64,000 bases of DNA from Hymenochaete sp. R1 (taxonomy: Eukaryota > Basidiomycota > Agaricomycetes > Hymenochaetales > Hymenochaetaceae). The translations under genes were made by a program, and so were the position numbers. Where the stretch lies: the NCBI GenBank assembly GCA_019400425.1, contig JAFREE010000008.1, forward strand, positions 248,001 through 312,000, read 5' to 3'. This document shows, piece by piece, positions 52,607-62,118 of the stretch (positions are counted from its first letter, which is position 1; every line of letters starts with the position of its first letter). The notes beneath the pieces were generated by a model. The model made no database searches, was not told the DNA's origin, and saw nothing but the letters and a program-made list of their open reading frames with translations.

Positions 52607-53247
52607 ATGGCCTCAGTGATAGGACAGTGTGAGTGTTTAGAAGTGTTTTTGAAAGCGTACGAGACGTCTTACAAAGGATTATATCTCAGTTTTACCCCCG
52701 GGGCCAGGATACCTTCCCCTTTGGCAGCTCATCGTCGCAACAACTGCCGTCCTGAACACCGTCCAATGCTTTTGCACGGATAAGTTTTCGCGGAGAATAT
52801 ATGACAAAGTTGCTGGTACGCGTGGTCCTTTCATTTTCAGTCCTGTCTTTCATACAAGCTCCAATCTAGTCACATCCGTACAGACGCGAACGTTTGCCAT
52901 CTGGACTCTCACTTCCGCTGTCGTACGATTTTACGCTGCGTACAACATCAACCAGAAAGCGTAAGCTGTTGCCCAAAGTTATCTGAATATATAGAATCTA
53001 AGTATACTTTACAGTATCTATGATATGGCTTTCTTTACTTACCTCATCGCCTTCGGCCACTTCTCGACTGAGCTTCTCATATTTCGAACTGCCCGACTGA
53101 ACCCTGGTGTTATTAGCCCCGTCATCGTCTCGAGTGAGTATCTCCAGCTTCGTTCATAAAGATTACTGCTTATGTTGTGCATGGATGGATTTAGCCTCTT
53201 CTCTCATCTGGATGTTTTCGCAATACGACTTCTACGTTAGCCAATGA
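52607..53247 (+). CDS. ERG28: Ergosterol biosynthesis scaffold protein Erg28
   Basis: Erg28 is a small ER membrane protein that tethers the C-4 demethylation enzymes Erg25, Erg26 and Erg27. The first exon (52607-52628, MASVIGQ) joins at GTGAGT/CTCAG to FLPPGPGYLPLWQLIVA, then NTVQCFCTDKFSRRIYD. A second intron leads to VTSVQTRTFAIWTLTSAVV and RFYAAYNI. The last exons give YDMAFFTYLIAFGHFSTE, LLIFRTARLNPGVISPV and SLIWMFSQYDFYVSQ. Four hydrophobic segments fit the family. LPPG..LP.WQ, the RTF.IWT block and the SQYDFYV-type end are characteristic. Length is about 145 residues, as usual. Splice borders are hand-fitted but restore the family pattern. Confidence 0.92.
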
Positions 53248-53595
53248 GACCCGCGTCAATACTAATGTCATGTCCACTCATCTCTAATGTCTTACATTTT
53301 GCTTTTATTGACTTTCGAATGCGACAACCTATTCTTCTGCTCCAAGCAAACTCAATCTCGGACGAGTTCTCACCAGCAATTTACATCGTGGCACTTGCAT
53401 ATTAATATCGAAGGTCTGTAAGTATTGGGAAGTGGTATGCACCAAGGTAAATCTGCATTCAATGACTTCACAAAACAAAATTCCAATGGGGAAACAAATG
53501 GCGACGATGATAACAAAGAAAACAAAAAGACACGATAACAAAGAAAACATACTTGAGATTCAGATTCGAGTTAGAACTGACCACGCACGCCAAAT
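53248..53595. other. Convergent 3' region, ERG28 / membrane protein gene
   Basis: About 350 bp of AT-rich sequence between two stops, with A-rich blocks at 53515-53550. It should contain both 3' UTRs. No gene was seen. Confidence 0.5.
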
Positions 53596-55468
53596 TTACA
53601 CCCTCCAAGCTTCGACAACTCCTAATCCACCTTCAGCCGAACGTTCTTTCACCCACTGACCATAAAATCTCTCACTAACAAGGGGCAAATACATCGTCCG
53701 CTTTCCCACGAACACCATACCTTTTAGCATACCTACGTCGAATCCTACAAGCCTTCCGATAGATCCCTTCAATTCCTCAAGGCTAGTTCCCGCTGGAGGC
53801 GTCAAAGTATATCTTCGTCCAGGATAAATTACCCCATCAGTACTGGACAAACCCGATCCCTTTGAAAATTTAGACCGGTCCCTGTCCTTAATGAACACAG
53901 TGATGGTAAGCGGAGGCTGGGCAGGACGAGGCCTCCATCGAGTATTGAGCAGTGCCGGGTCCCGAGGTGGGCTACGGATCCGTCCCGGACGAGGTGGGGA
54001 TGCATACTCGTCTGCGGGTATCCCATTGATGTGCAAGCTTGGTCGAGAACGATGCGATGTTGTCTTTTTAGTCTTGGTCGGTGTTGTGAACGATTGCGAC
54101 GAGGGCAGTGCGTTCGTGATGGAAGTCAAAGCCTTTCGAGGCGATGACACCATGCCGAATCTCTTGGATTTTGAAGCTTTCCGTTTGATAGAGGGCGACG
54201 AAGAGCTCTTGCGTTTCAGAGACTGTTTGATCCTCAGGCCTGCTTTCTTCGTCGATGAAAGGGGCGATCGACTTGAATTACTGTGTGTTATACCGGCCGG
54301 CACCTGTACCCTCTTCCTTGCGTTGGAGACAGTGAACTTCTTGACGCGCGTTCGCCGCATATGAACTCGAGCAGCTTCAGCAGCCAGGATAATGCGACGC
54401 GCCCGTTGCGATGCCGGACTACTCTTCTTTTGCCTTGATTCTATAATTCCTAACGCTCCATCTACGACAGTACAATCCTTACTTCGGCTTGATCGTTCCC
54501 ATTTGCGGAGATAGTCTGGAATTGGTATCGGTAAACCAGGAGGATGAGAAGGCATAGGCATGTCAAGCTCGACCTCTGATAGCACAGACTCGTGGTCTCC
54601 TTCCTGAACCAAGTCATCAGAATACTGTGACCCTTCAGATTCATAGTCTAATGGACATGCCCCATGACAAGAGGAAATCTCTGAGCGCGCAGGAGCAACG
54701 GCCCGAAATAAATCAGGACAGCTTGTAGAGACACCCAGGACGAACTTGGCTCGCCATAAGAAATCAAAGTCACTGGCAGCCTTGGAATGCCGAACAAGCG
54801 GATAGCTGCGACGGGCCTCGACATTCGAGTTCTCGATGATTTTGAAAGTCCTGTTCTGTCGTTTGCGATGATGTGCCAGATCCAAGTCCACAGAGCTTCC
54901 CAAGGAAAGGTCTCTTTCGTTACTCCCTAGCATGAGAGGCTTGAGGGTTGGCGTGACGTGGTTCGTACTGGACAAGTCCTGCTGAAAGCCCAGTTTAGGT
55001 ATATATTCGTAACCATCATCATGCATGACATTCGACCCTCCCGGTACTACACCGGCTCCCGTCGCGAAGGAAGGAGAAGCTGAATCGGTAGATTCTTCGG
55101 GGGTAGAAAAAAGGCGACCACGGAAGATATAGATGCAAACTGCAGCAAGACAAGTAAGCGCCGAGAAAACACCCACAAGACCAACGATAATGGCGGTGTT
55201 TGGCAGTTGTGATTTGCTAGAAGATGCACTGTAAGACGTGTACGGCGACAGGAAAGACTGGGAAGGCGGTGCGACGTCGTAGAATGATGGAGGCATGGTT
55301 CCGGATTCCAAGGGTCGCAAGCTTGAGGCTCCTTCGAGAGCGGCAAGGACGTTGGTGTAGGGATGCCACAAAACATATCGTCTTAATAAAAGTTACTTTT
55401 GAAACTATACCTGGGGCTGACACTCCATGGGCTGACTGATATATGACGTTGGAATCGCCCAACCTCAT
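53596..55468 (-). CDS. Single-pass membrane protein with a long basic cytosolic tail, function unknown
   Basis: Most of the protein is one long frame of nearly 600 residues. A short N-terminal part rich in Ser, Pro and Tyr (SFYDVAPPSQSFLSPY) precedes one clear transmembrane segment (AIIVGLVGVFSALTCLAAV). The following 450 residues are disordered and strongly basic (KSSPASQRARRIILAAEAA, SLKRKSSSSPSIKRKASKSK). The last 100 residues look folded: PLTITVFIKDRDRSKF, YTLTPPAGTSLEELKGSIG and MLKGMVFVGKRTMYLPL. I do not recognise the family. The N-terminus is uncertain: ATG 55468 with an intron ending GAAG gives MRLGDSNVIYQSAHGV, and ATG 55484 with a 29 bp intron is an alternative. No signal peptide is evident, so it may be a type III membrane protein. 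Confidence 0.65.
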
Positions 55469-55598
55469 AAACACCAGGTCTCATTCAGCATTAAGATTGA
55501 GACCAGATCCGAAAGAACGTGAAACATACGGCAAATTACAATGAAGACAATTACTCAACGTTGACGAGGTCAAATCGTGTTTGAAACGAGAATTAGCT

Positions 55599-56416
55599 TC
55601 AATGTAAGCCCAGGCTGCGGTAGATTCCTGCCCAACTTCGCCCAACGTAGCTCGCGTATTCAAACACATTTCCAATAGCTAACTCCGTCCCTTGAGCTTT
55701 GGCCAGAAGATCATCTAGGAACTCTTCCGCAGTGTTGGGCGAGCTCAGTTGATGCAACTCTGTGATTAATCGCCATTTTCAGTTTAAGTCGCAAATAGCG
55801 GAGTCTAGAGCGAAGAGCAAAAAACTTACCCGCAGCACCATACACAGCTGAAAGAGATGCACGTCTCCCGTACCATGCGTTCTAGTCAGCATTGAAATCA
55901 GTGCAGCTTTAACGCTCGGATTGAAGAAAAATGCACTCCGGTGTTTTTGTCGCCTGCTTGATAGCATGCTTCATCAGCAACAGAAGAAACATGCTGCAGA
56001 GCAGGCATGGGATCCAAAGGAGGAAGAGGCGGTGAGGGAGACATCATCACAGCGAATGCCTGCACAAAGAAGGTTGTAACATCTATCATATGCAAGTGGA
56101 GTAGAAATAAACGTTGGCGGACCTCAGGTAGGTAGCTTAGAACGGGCTCGTTCCACCTCAGTCTATGCTTCAGAATCGAGCTGATATCTTTTTTATCAGA
56201 TGTGGCCATTCTGTTCCTCCCTTCCTCTAGCCACGCGTTCAGCAGAGTGCGCCTGGCGTCATCTCCGGATCCGAAAAGGGCAGAGACGGCGGCGTCGGGG
56301 AGCGGTTGTTCATGAGGTTTTGGTATCGAAAGAGCGGCCAGAGATAGAGCACTGCGAGTGAAACCGTGCTCTTTCACGAGGGCCAAAGCACTCTTCAGGA
56401 GAAGCTCCCGTTGCAT
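55599..56416 (-). CDS. COQ9: Ubiquinone biosynthesis protein COQ9
   Basis: COQ9 binds lipid and presents coenzyme Q intermediates to Coq7 in the mitochondrial inner-membrane CoQ synthome. Four exons join. The TetR-like start is LLLKSALALVKEHGF, TRSALSLAALSIP. Then come LKHRLRWNEPVLSYLPE, AFAVMMSPSPPLPPLDPMPA, and after a GTGCAT/CTAG intron NAWYGRRASLSAVYGAAE. The final exon LHQLSSPNTAEEFLDDLL continues to NVFEYASYVGRSWAGIYRSL and ends LGLH. This order (LxxRLxxNxPVLxxxPEA, then WYxxRAxLxxxYxxxEL) is the COQ9 pattern. The only ATG (56416) lies just before the folded domain, so no mitochondrial presequence is visible; a missed upstream exon is possible. The intron at 56060-56122 is in frame and stop-free. 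Confidence 0.88.
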
Positions 56417-56651
56417 GTCCGTTCTCGAATTGTACTTCAACTCGAACGACGAACAACTTCAAGTCGGAGTTTCTTTCTCTCTCTCTCTGACTCTGGAGTC
56501 GGTCATGAAAAGGTCACGTGGCCGTATGTGGACAAAAAAGTCATTTATTCGCCACCTTCAACTTGCCCTCTTCACAAGTAACCTTCACAGTGCCCCAAGC
56601 CGCCCTCATCCCTCCGTTTCCTTCATACCGTACGGTCCTCCGAGGAAAATA
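56417..56651. promoter_or_regulatory. Shared COQ9/HCR1 promoter with an E-box
   Basis: 235 bp between divergent ATGs. It carries a (CT)n tract at about 56473-56489 and GGTCACGTGGCC with the CACGTG core at 56515-56520, about 130 bp from the HCR1 ATG. Confidence 0.6.
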
Positions 56652-57706
56652 ATGTCAGACTGGGGTAAGCTTTCGCAAACGATCAGAAAGGTCTACAGAA
56701 ACCGATTAGTGCAAATACAGACGCATCTGAAGACGAAACTGCCGCTGCACCCTCTGCCCCGAGCAAAGTCGTACAACCAAGACCAGCCGGAAAGAGCAAG
56801 TGGGAAGGTGAAGATGAAAATGAAAAGAATGTAGCTGTAAGTTTGGCGTTTCTTATGTGTCATGTCCGGTAAAACCTTATCCAATTCCCCATCTGCCTCG
56901 TGTGCATACACTCAGTCCGACTGGGAGGAATCTGAAGAAGAGGACGAGGAGGAGGACGAGCGCAAGACATCTGCACCTACCGCACCTGCGAAGAAGAAAG
57001 GGACGATTAAACAGAAAATTGCGGAGAAAGAAGCCTTGAAGGCGCAGAAAGCTGTTGAAGACGAAGACGACGTGTATGACGAGGATCAAGTGTTGGATCC
57101 GAGAGAAAAAGCGAGGCGAGACAAGGAAAGGGAGCTCAAGTCGGACTTAAACAACGCGGCCGATCTGCTTGGGGCTGCTGCTCTCGGAGGTACGTGAACT
57201 AGGTTTCTCACTCCATGACGAATAAAAACACTAAATCTCGCCACGTCTCTCATTTTCATTTGCCACACAGGCACCTCCGACAAAGAGCTCGACAAGCTCA
57301 TCTCCTTCGACCCACGTACGAAAGAAGACTTCCAGGACTTCTCAAAACGCATCATCGACTACATCATCAAACGACATCAGAACAAGTCCGCATACGCCGC
57401 TTTCGTCGAAGCACACACGCTGGAGCTCGCGGCGCCGCTAAAGGACGTGGAGGTGCGCAAGGTAGCGACGGCGCTGACGGCGTTAGCCGCAGACAAGAAG
57501 GAGCAAAAAGCCAAACCCGTCGGGAAGAAGAAGGCGAAGGCGGCGGCGAAGCCTGCTCTGGGCGCGACAAAGGCTAACAGCAGGTAAGCGGCCCAGCTTG
57601 TCTCAAATTGTGTGAGAAAGCACTGACCATACTTCCAAGGTATGACACGACCGCCTACGAAGAGGTGCTGGATGACTTTGGGAACGACCCGAACGACTTT
57701 ATGTGA
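56652..57706 (+). CDS. HCR1: Translation initiation factor eIF3 subunit j
   Basis: eIF3j/Hcr1 binds the 40S subunit, helps in eIF3 assembly, start-site selection and subunit recycling. Exon 1 is only MSDW plus one base; the GTAAGC/TACAG intron leads to DASEDETAAAPSAPSKVV. The next exons give SDWEESEEEDEEEDE, the coiled-coil GTIKQKIAEKEALKAQKA, and DPREKARRDKERELKSDL, LNNAADLLGAAALGGTSD. Then come LDKLISFDPRTKEDFQDF, RIIDYIIKRHQNKSAYAAF and VEVRKVATALTALAADKK. The last exon ends YEEVLDDFGNDPNDFM. The tiny first exon with W-D/E acidic start, the NAADLLG box and the YDDFM-like acidic end are typical of the family. About 260 residues. No anomaly. Confidence 0.93.
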
Positions 57707-57929
57707 TGAGAGAGATGCTTGTTCGCAGTACACCGTCGCCATTGCTATCTGTTTCCGACATCTGTTGCTTCATCTAGAGCCTACTATCACCGTATTGAAC
57801 TTGTTGTCGTTGTACCCAATTGTATCTAAAAAATGTATTCAAACAACAGAGAGGCTGATCGAAGTGTACAACATGCAATGATATACACTTCCGCCAAAAA
57901 ATTGGCACGATGCGCAGTCACAATCATAT
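57707..57929. other. Convergent 3' region, HCR1 / PWP1
   Basis: About 220 bp between two stops, with room only for two short 3' UTRs. No other feature was seen. Confidence 0.5.
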
Positions 57930-60189
57930 TCATTCATCCCCACTCTCATCATCATTATCGTCCACGACGCCAATCACGTCGCCGCCCTTCCGCTCCTTGA
58001 CCTGTTTTCCTGCCTCTTTCAATTTCTGCGAGAACGCTTTCCTGGCGCCGACGTTGGCACCGACGTCCCAGATCTGGAGTCTGCCCTTCGAGCCTGCCGC
58101 GGCTACGGTGAGAGGGTCGTCGGGCGAGAAGGACGTCGAGAACACTTTACCCTATAGCCCATAACACGAAACACGAAACACGCAGATCGTCAGTCAGCCA
58201 TCTACTCCCAATTCGACTTTTCTGGAATTTTTTAATAAAAAGAACGAAAAGAAATCTACGTACGACACCAAGATCCCTCGACGTCACCAAACTGACGTCC
58301 AACTTGCCCGATCCGCCGCCTGCTTTTTCGTTCACGTTCCACACTTTCACCATCTTGTCCGTCCCGCCCGTGACGATGCACCCGCGGACGTGCGGGTTCA
58401 CGTCGAGAGCGGACGCGGCGCCGTCGTGCGCGGCGAGCATGAAGCGGCTCGGGGAGGGGAGGGAAAGGTCCGATGGGAGGGCGCGCGCGTCGAAGTTGAG
58501 GACGATGCCGTTCTCGAGGGAGACCTGCAGGTAGAAAAGATTTAAAAAACACTCGGCGTCAAGGATTTGAATATGCGGGATTTGATAGTAGGAGTCGTGG
58601 GTAGTTTCGCAAAGAGGAGAGAGAGAGACGTACGTAGAACGCGGTCGCTTCCCATGGATCCCACCTTACGGCCTCTACGTCGGACCCCAAGATGGCGCCA
58701 ACACCAGCAGTCGGCGCCCTCGAGTCAAACGTCCGTACTGTCCGATCGTAGCTCCCCGTCAACAACACAGTCGGTTCCTTCGCGTTCCACTGTACACTCT
58801 GCACCTTGTCCGTATGCACGTCGAAGCTCCTCAACGCACCTCCCCCTCCTCCCTCGTCCGCGGCCACGGCCACGGCCACGCCCATGGAAGCAGCACCCGT
58901 AGGATCCCTCGAAAGGTCCCAAAGCTTCACCGTCCTATCCGCACTCGCACTCGCCAACAAGTTCCTATGCTCCCTATTCCACGAGAGCCCCAACACAGCA
59001 TCCACATGATACCCCGCATTCGCCTTCCGCGCCTTCACCTTCTTGCGCTTCTTCTTTCCCGTCCCGAGGGGCGTGGGGACGTGTGCGGCCGTCGTGTCCG
59101 GGCGGCCGAGGATGCTGTCTGGGTAGAGCGCGTCGACGGTGTCGAGGGACCAGATCTCGATCTCGGGGTCGAATGTCCCTACGGCGACGTAGTTTCCGAA
59201 TTTTTGGGGCTTGAGAGGGGAGGGCGCGATGTCGGTGTCGGCGTCGTCTGTGAGCATAGGGTCGTCGTTTTGGGTCTGGGTCGTTTGGGAGGAGGAGGGG
59301 TTGCAGGGTGGAAAGTCGAGCCATTCGAGGCAGAGGGGAAAGGCGGGGAGCATGATGTCGTGGTGTACGTAGAGGTTGTCTTGAGAGTCGTCGTATACGT
59401 AGACTTCGAGTTGCGAGATGTCGTCTTCTGTTCGGGCGGTTACCAGTAGGTTGTCTGTAGGGTAGATCTCGAGTTCTTCGCGCTCTTCGGCTTCGTCGTC
59501 CTTTTGAGGAGGTCTTGTAAGTGGTATTGGATAACTGGAGACTGGCTAAATGCTCACATCTTTGAGAGTAATATAAGGGTCTTCATCCTCACTCTTGAAG
59601 TACGCTAGCGACTTCATGTTCCTAAAAGGTCCAGACGCTGGAATTCGTATGAATAACGACTGAAAAGGACAACGCATATACGTGCTTTACCTATCGACTT
59701 GGAGTCCTTATCATAATCGTCCAGGTTATATTTTGCAAGGTCATCGTCACCACCAGCACCACGATCATTTGGTTTTCCATCTTCCTCCATAGGCTCGTCT
59801 TCTTCACTTGTTCCCAAAATCAGCGAACCAGATTTCAAAATCCAGTGAAAAAAGAAACAGAAAAAAAACGTACTCGACCCAGTCATCTTCGTCTCCCTCC
59901 TCACCACCTTCCCCATCTATGTCCTCCAGTTCCGCATCATCATGGCCATCACGCTCTTTCTCAGCAGAGATAGCAGCCTCCTGGGCCCGTTGAAGCTCTT
60001 CCTTTGCGTCCTCGAGTTCTATGCGCGCAAGGGCACTGACACGCTCGAGCTCTTTCTCGTCGAGATTGTATTTTTGTGGATGATGAGTTGCGACGCCTCT
60101 TTTTACCCTAGATAGCGAGTGAGCTGCATGTATGTGTATTTAGGGGCGGTGTAAACTCACCATGAAACGCAGGAGATTAATCCGCTCAT
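57930..60189 (-). CDS. PWP1: WD40-repeat protein PWP1 (periodic tryptophan protein 1)
   Basis: Pwp1 is a nucleolar WD40 protein needed for 60S ribosome assembly and rDNA regulation. Exon 1 starts MSGLISCVSW at 60189 and joins to VKRGVATHHPQKYNLDEKE, the usual Pwp1 beginning. A helical, acidic segment follows (LEDAKEELQRAQEAAISAE), then MKSLAYFKSEDEDPYITLKD. WD blocks come next: GNYVAVGTFDPEIEIWSL, HVDAVLGLSWNREHRNLL with ASASADRTVKLWDL, VLLTGSYDRTVRTFDSR, VRWDPWEATAFYV, GCIVTGGTDKMVKVWNV and FSPDDPLTVAAAGSKG with LQIWDV. It ends in an acidic tail (DDNDDESGDE). About seven exons and about 530 residues. A GGCCAC repeat in the + strand near 58860-58885 encodes an Ala-Val run between two blades. 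Confidence 0.93.
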
Positions 60190-60355
60190 CGTAGACGAGT
60201 GCAGACCTTTGCAGTAACGTTCCGGCAAAAGTTTTGGGAAGTCGGCAGTCGGCTCTGAAATGGTCACGTGCGACTACCGAGCTTCTGCTTAACTTGCTAA
60301 CTCCAGAGATTTAGATGAACGACGACAGCCAACTCGGCTTAGCCCTGAGTCCTCT
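60190..60355. promoter_or_regulatory. Shared PWP1 / hydrolase promoter with an E-box
   Basis: 166 bp between divergent ATGs, the tightest such pair in the window. It contains GGTCACGTGCG with CACGTG at 60265-60270, roughly midway. No TATA box was seen. Confidence 0.6.
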
Positions 60356-61429
60356 ATGGCCGCTGAACCCTCCTCTTCCTCATCCACCTCCCCTGCTTCA
60401 TCATCATGGACATCGCCGACTCAGGAGCTCCATCTAAAACCACACAACGACGGCGAGGGCGCTGGCACTGTTCCGAGGCCGAGGGTGAAGCCCGCTCCCG
60501 ATCCGTCTGCGATCCCCGTTCCGTTCGAGTATGAACCCAGCCACGACGGTACGGACGAGAATCTGCTGATTCTGCTGCACGGACTAGGTGAGCAGCGCGT
60601 CCATACTCTTATTCGATATCCAGCTGATGTCTTTCTTTTTTTCTCTCTTTTTCTGACTCTTTTAGGCGATACGCACAAGCCGTTCGCGAAACTCGGCAAG
60701 TCCCTCAAACTCCCGCAGACAGCCATCCTAGCCCTCAGAGCTCCTCAACAGTACGTATCTGCATCCAACCCTACCCTACCCTCACTCACACTCACACTCA
60801 CTCACTCACACAGAATCCCCTTCCTCGACGAAGGCTACTACCAATGGTACCCCTCCTTCGACGACCTCGCCCAACCCATCGTCCACCCAAACCCCTCCCC
60901 CGCAACCTCCCTCCTCCTCTCCCTCCTCTCCCACCTCACTTCGACCTCCACCAGCGGCCCTAACTGGCCCCACACGCGCATCCACCTCTTCGGCTTCGCC
61001 CAAGGCGGCTCCGTCGCCCTCGAGTCCGCCCTCTCCCTCTGGAAATCCCGCCCTCGCGACCTCCGCCCAAGCCCCTCCAGCACCACCTCCAGCACCTCCC
61101 AACCCGAACCCATCGGCGTCCTCGGGAGCGTCGTAAGCATCGGCGGCCCCACCCTCATCCACCACGCCATCACCACCGCCTGCCCCACGCCCGTCCTCGT
61201 CCTCGGCCGAAGCCCCCCAAGCTCGTTGTCGTTAGTCGTCGAGGGCCAGGCGGCTGCGACGCTGCGCAAGCTGTTTGGGGACGCGAGGCTTAGGGTGTTG
61301 GATGGCCCGGGCGAGAGCGAGAGCATGCCTGCGAGTCGGGAGGAGTGGGCGCCGATTATGGCGTTTTGGAGTGAGAGGTTGGGGAGGAGGATGGGGGAGG
61401 GGGTGTATGAGGTTTTGGAGGGCAAGTAA
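60356..61429 (+). CDS. Alpha/beta-hydrolase fold protein, phospholipase/carboxylesterase (LYPLA-like) family, probably inactive
   Basis: The frame is open from start to stop, but two introns are likely: 60588-60665 (GTGAGC..TTTTAG) and 60751-60813 (GTACGT..ACACAG). The spliced protein is about 310 residues. After a disordered Ser/Pro start come LLILLHGLGDTHKPFAKLGK, the oxyanion loop region LPQTAILALRAPQ, then PFLDEGYYQWYPSFDD. The nucleophile elbow reads HLFGFAQGGSVALE. In active LYPLA-type esterases this motif is GFSQGG; here Ala replaces the catalytic Ser. The C-terminal part RVLDGPGESESMPASREEW also lacks the usual catalytic His. The order and spacing otherwise fit the family. It is therefore likely a pseudo-enzyme or binding protein. 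The introns' polypyrimidine region includes a CCCTA/CTCACA repeat (60768-60812). Confidence 0.82.
   Translation: MAAEPSSSSSTSPASSSWTSPTQELHLKPHNDGEGAGTVPRPRVKPAPDPSAIPVPFEYEPSHDGTDENLLILLHGLGEQRVHTLIRYPADVFLFFSLFLTLLGDTHKPFAKLGKSLKLPQTAILALRAPQQYVSASNPTLPSLTLTLTHSHRIPFLDEGYYQWYPSFDDLAQPIVHPNPSPATSLLLSLLSHLTSTSTSGPNWPHTRIHLFGFAQGGSVALESALSLWKSRPRDLRPSPSSTTSSTSQPEPIGVLGSVVSIGGPTLIHHAITTACPTPVLVLGRSPPSSLSLVVEGQAAATLRKLFGDARLRVLDGPGESESMPASREEWAPIMAFWSERLGRRMGEGVYEVLEGK
60768..60812 (+). repeat. CCCTA and CTCACA short repeats inside an intron
   Basis: Three CCCTA-like units followed by repeated CTCACA/CTCACT units in the second intron of the hydrolase gene. A simple pyrimidine-rich repeat. Confidence 0.7.
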
Positions 61430-62118
61430 CGTTACGAGGACAGGACATGGTTGTTGTGGTTTGTGGAGGTGAATGAACGCTTCATCTGAGGCGTATACCC
61501 GCCGTATTGATTATCGGACACAGGTTTCTTTCTTTCTTTTTTTACGGACACGGGACAGAATCGAATGTAGATAGTTCATTGAAGAACGTTTGGAAACAAA
61601 GACAAAACAAAAGAGAACACAAGAGAACAGAACAGAAAAGACTACAAGCTACATATGGCCCAACTATGAACTATAATCGCGTCCGCAAAGCTTTCCGTAT
61701 GTACCATTGCTATGTAAATCGGGCAAAAAAAATCAAAAAAATGTAAGTGACAATGAAAAAAAGGGGATATAAGCGGCGTCTGCGCGCAAAGGTAATGAAA
61801 TTATAGTGAGAGCTGTGAGAAGGGGAAACGAATGGAACACGCGTGAGCAGGGTACGAACGAGTAAAAAGAATGCAAGAGACTATAACATCGTTTAAAAGC
61901 GGATAACGAAACACGAAACGATAAAAGCGGGCGGTATGTTAGTGAACAATAAAAGGCAAACACATTAACAGGATGAGAAGGGGAAAAAAAGATGCAGTCC
62001 CTCTGAAGAAGATCGTGAAAAGAAAAGAATAAGCCATCAATAAAGTTCGTCAGCGAAGAAAGACGAAGGAAGAGACAGACGGAGGAGGGGGGGAAACAAG
62101 AAAACGAAGCCTCGCAGA
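61430..62118. other. Convergent 3' region, hydrolase / RhoGAP
   Basis: About 690 bp between two stops, with A-rich blocks (61600-61640, 61720-61765) and purine-rich sequence to 62100. It should hold both 3' UTRs. Open frames on the - strand are low-complexity. No gene was seen. Confidence 0.5.

Noticed and set aside
60768..60782. CCCTA units resembling a telomere repeat
   Set aside because: Only three units, inside an intron of a well-defined gene, within a wider CT/CA-rich tract.
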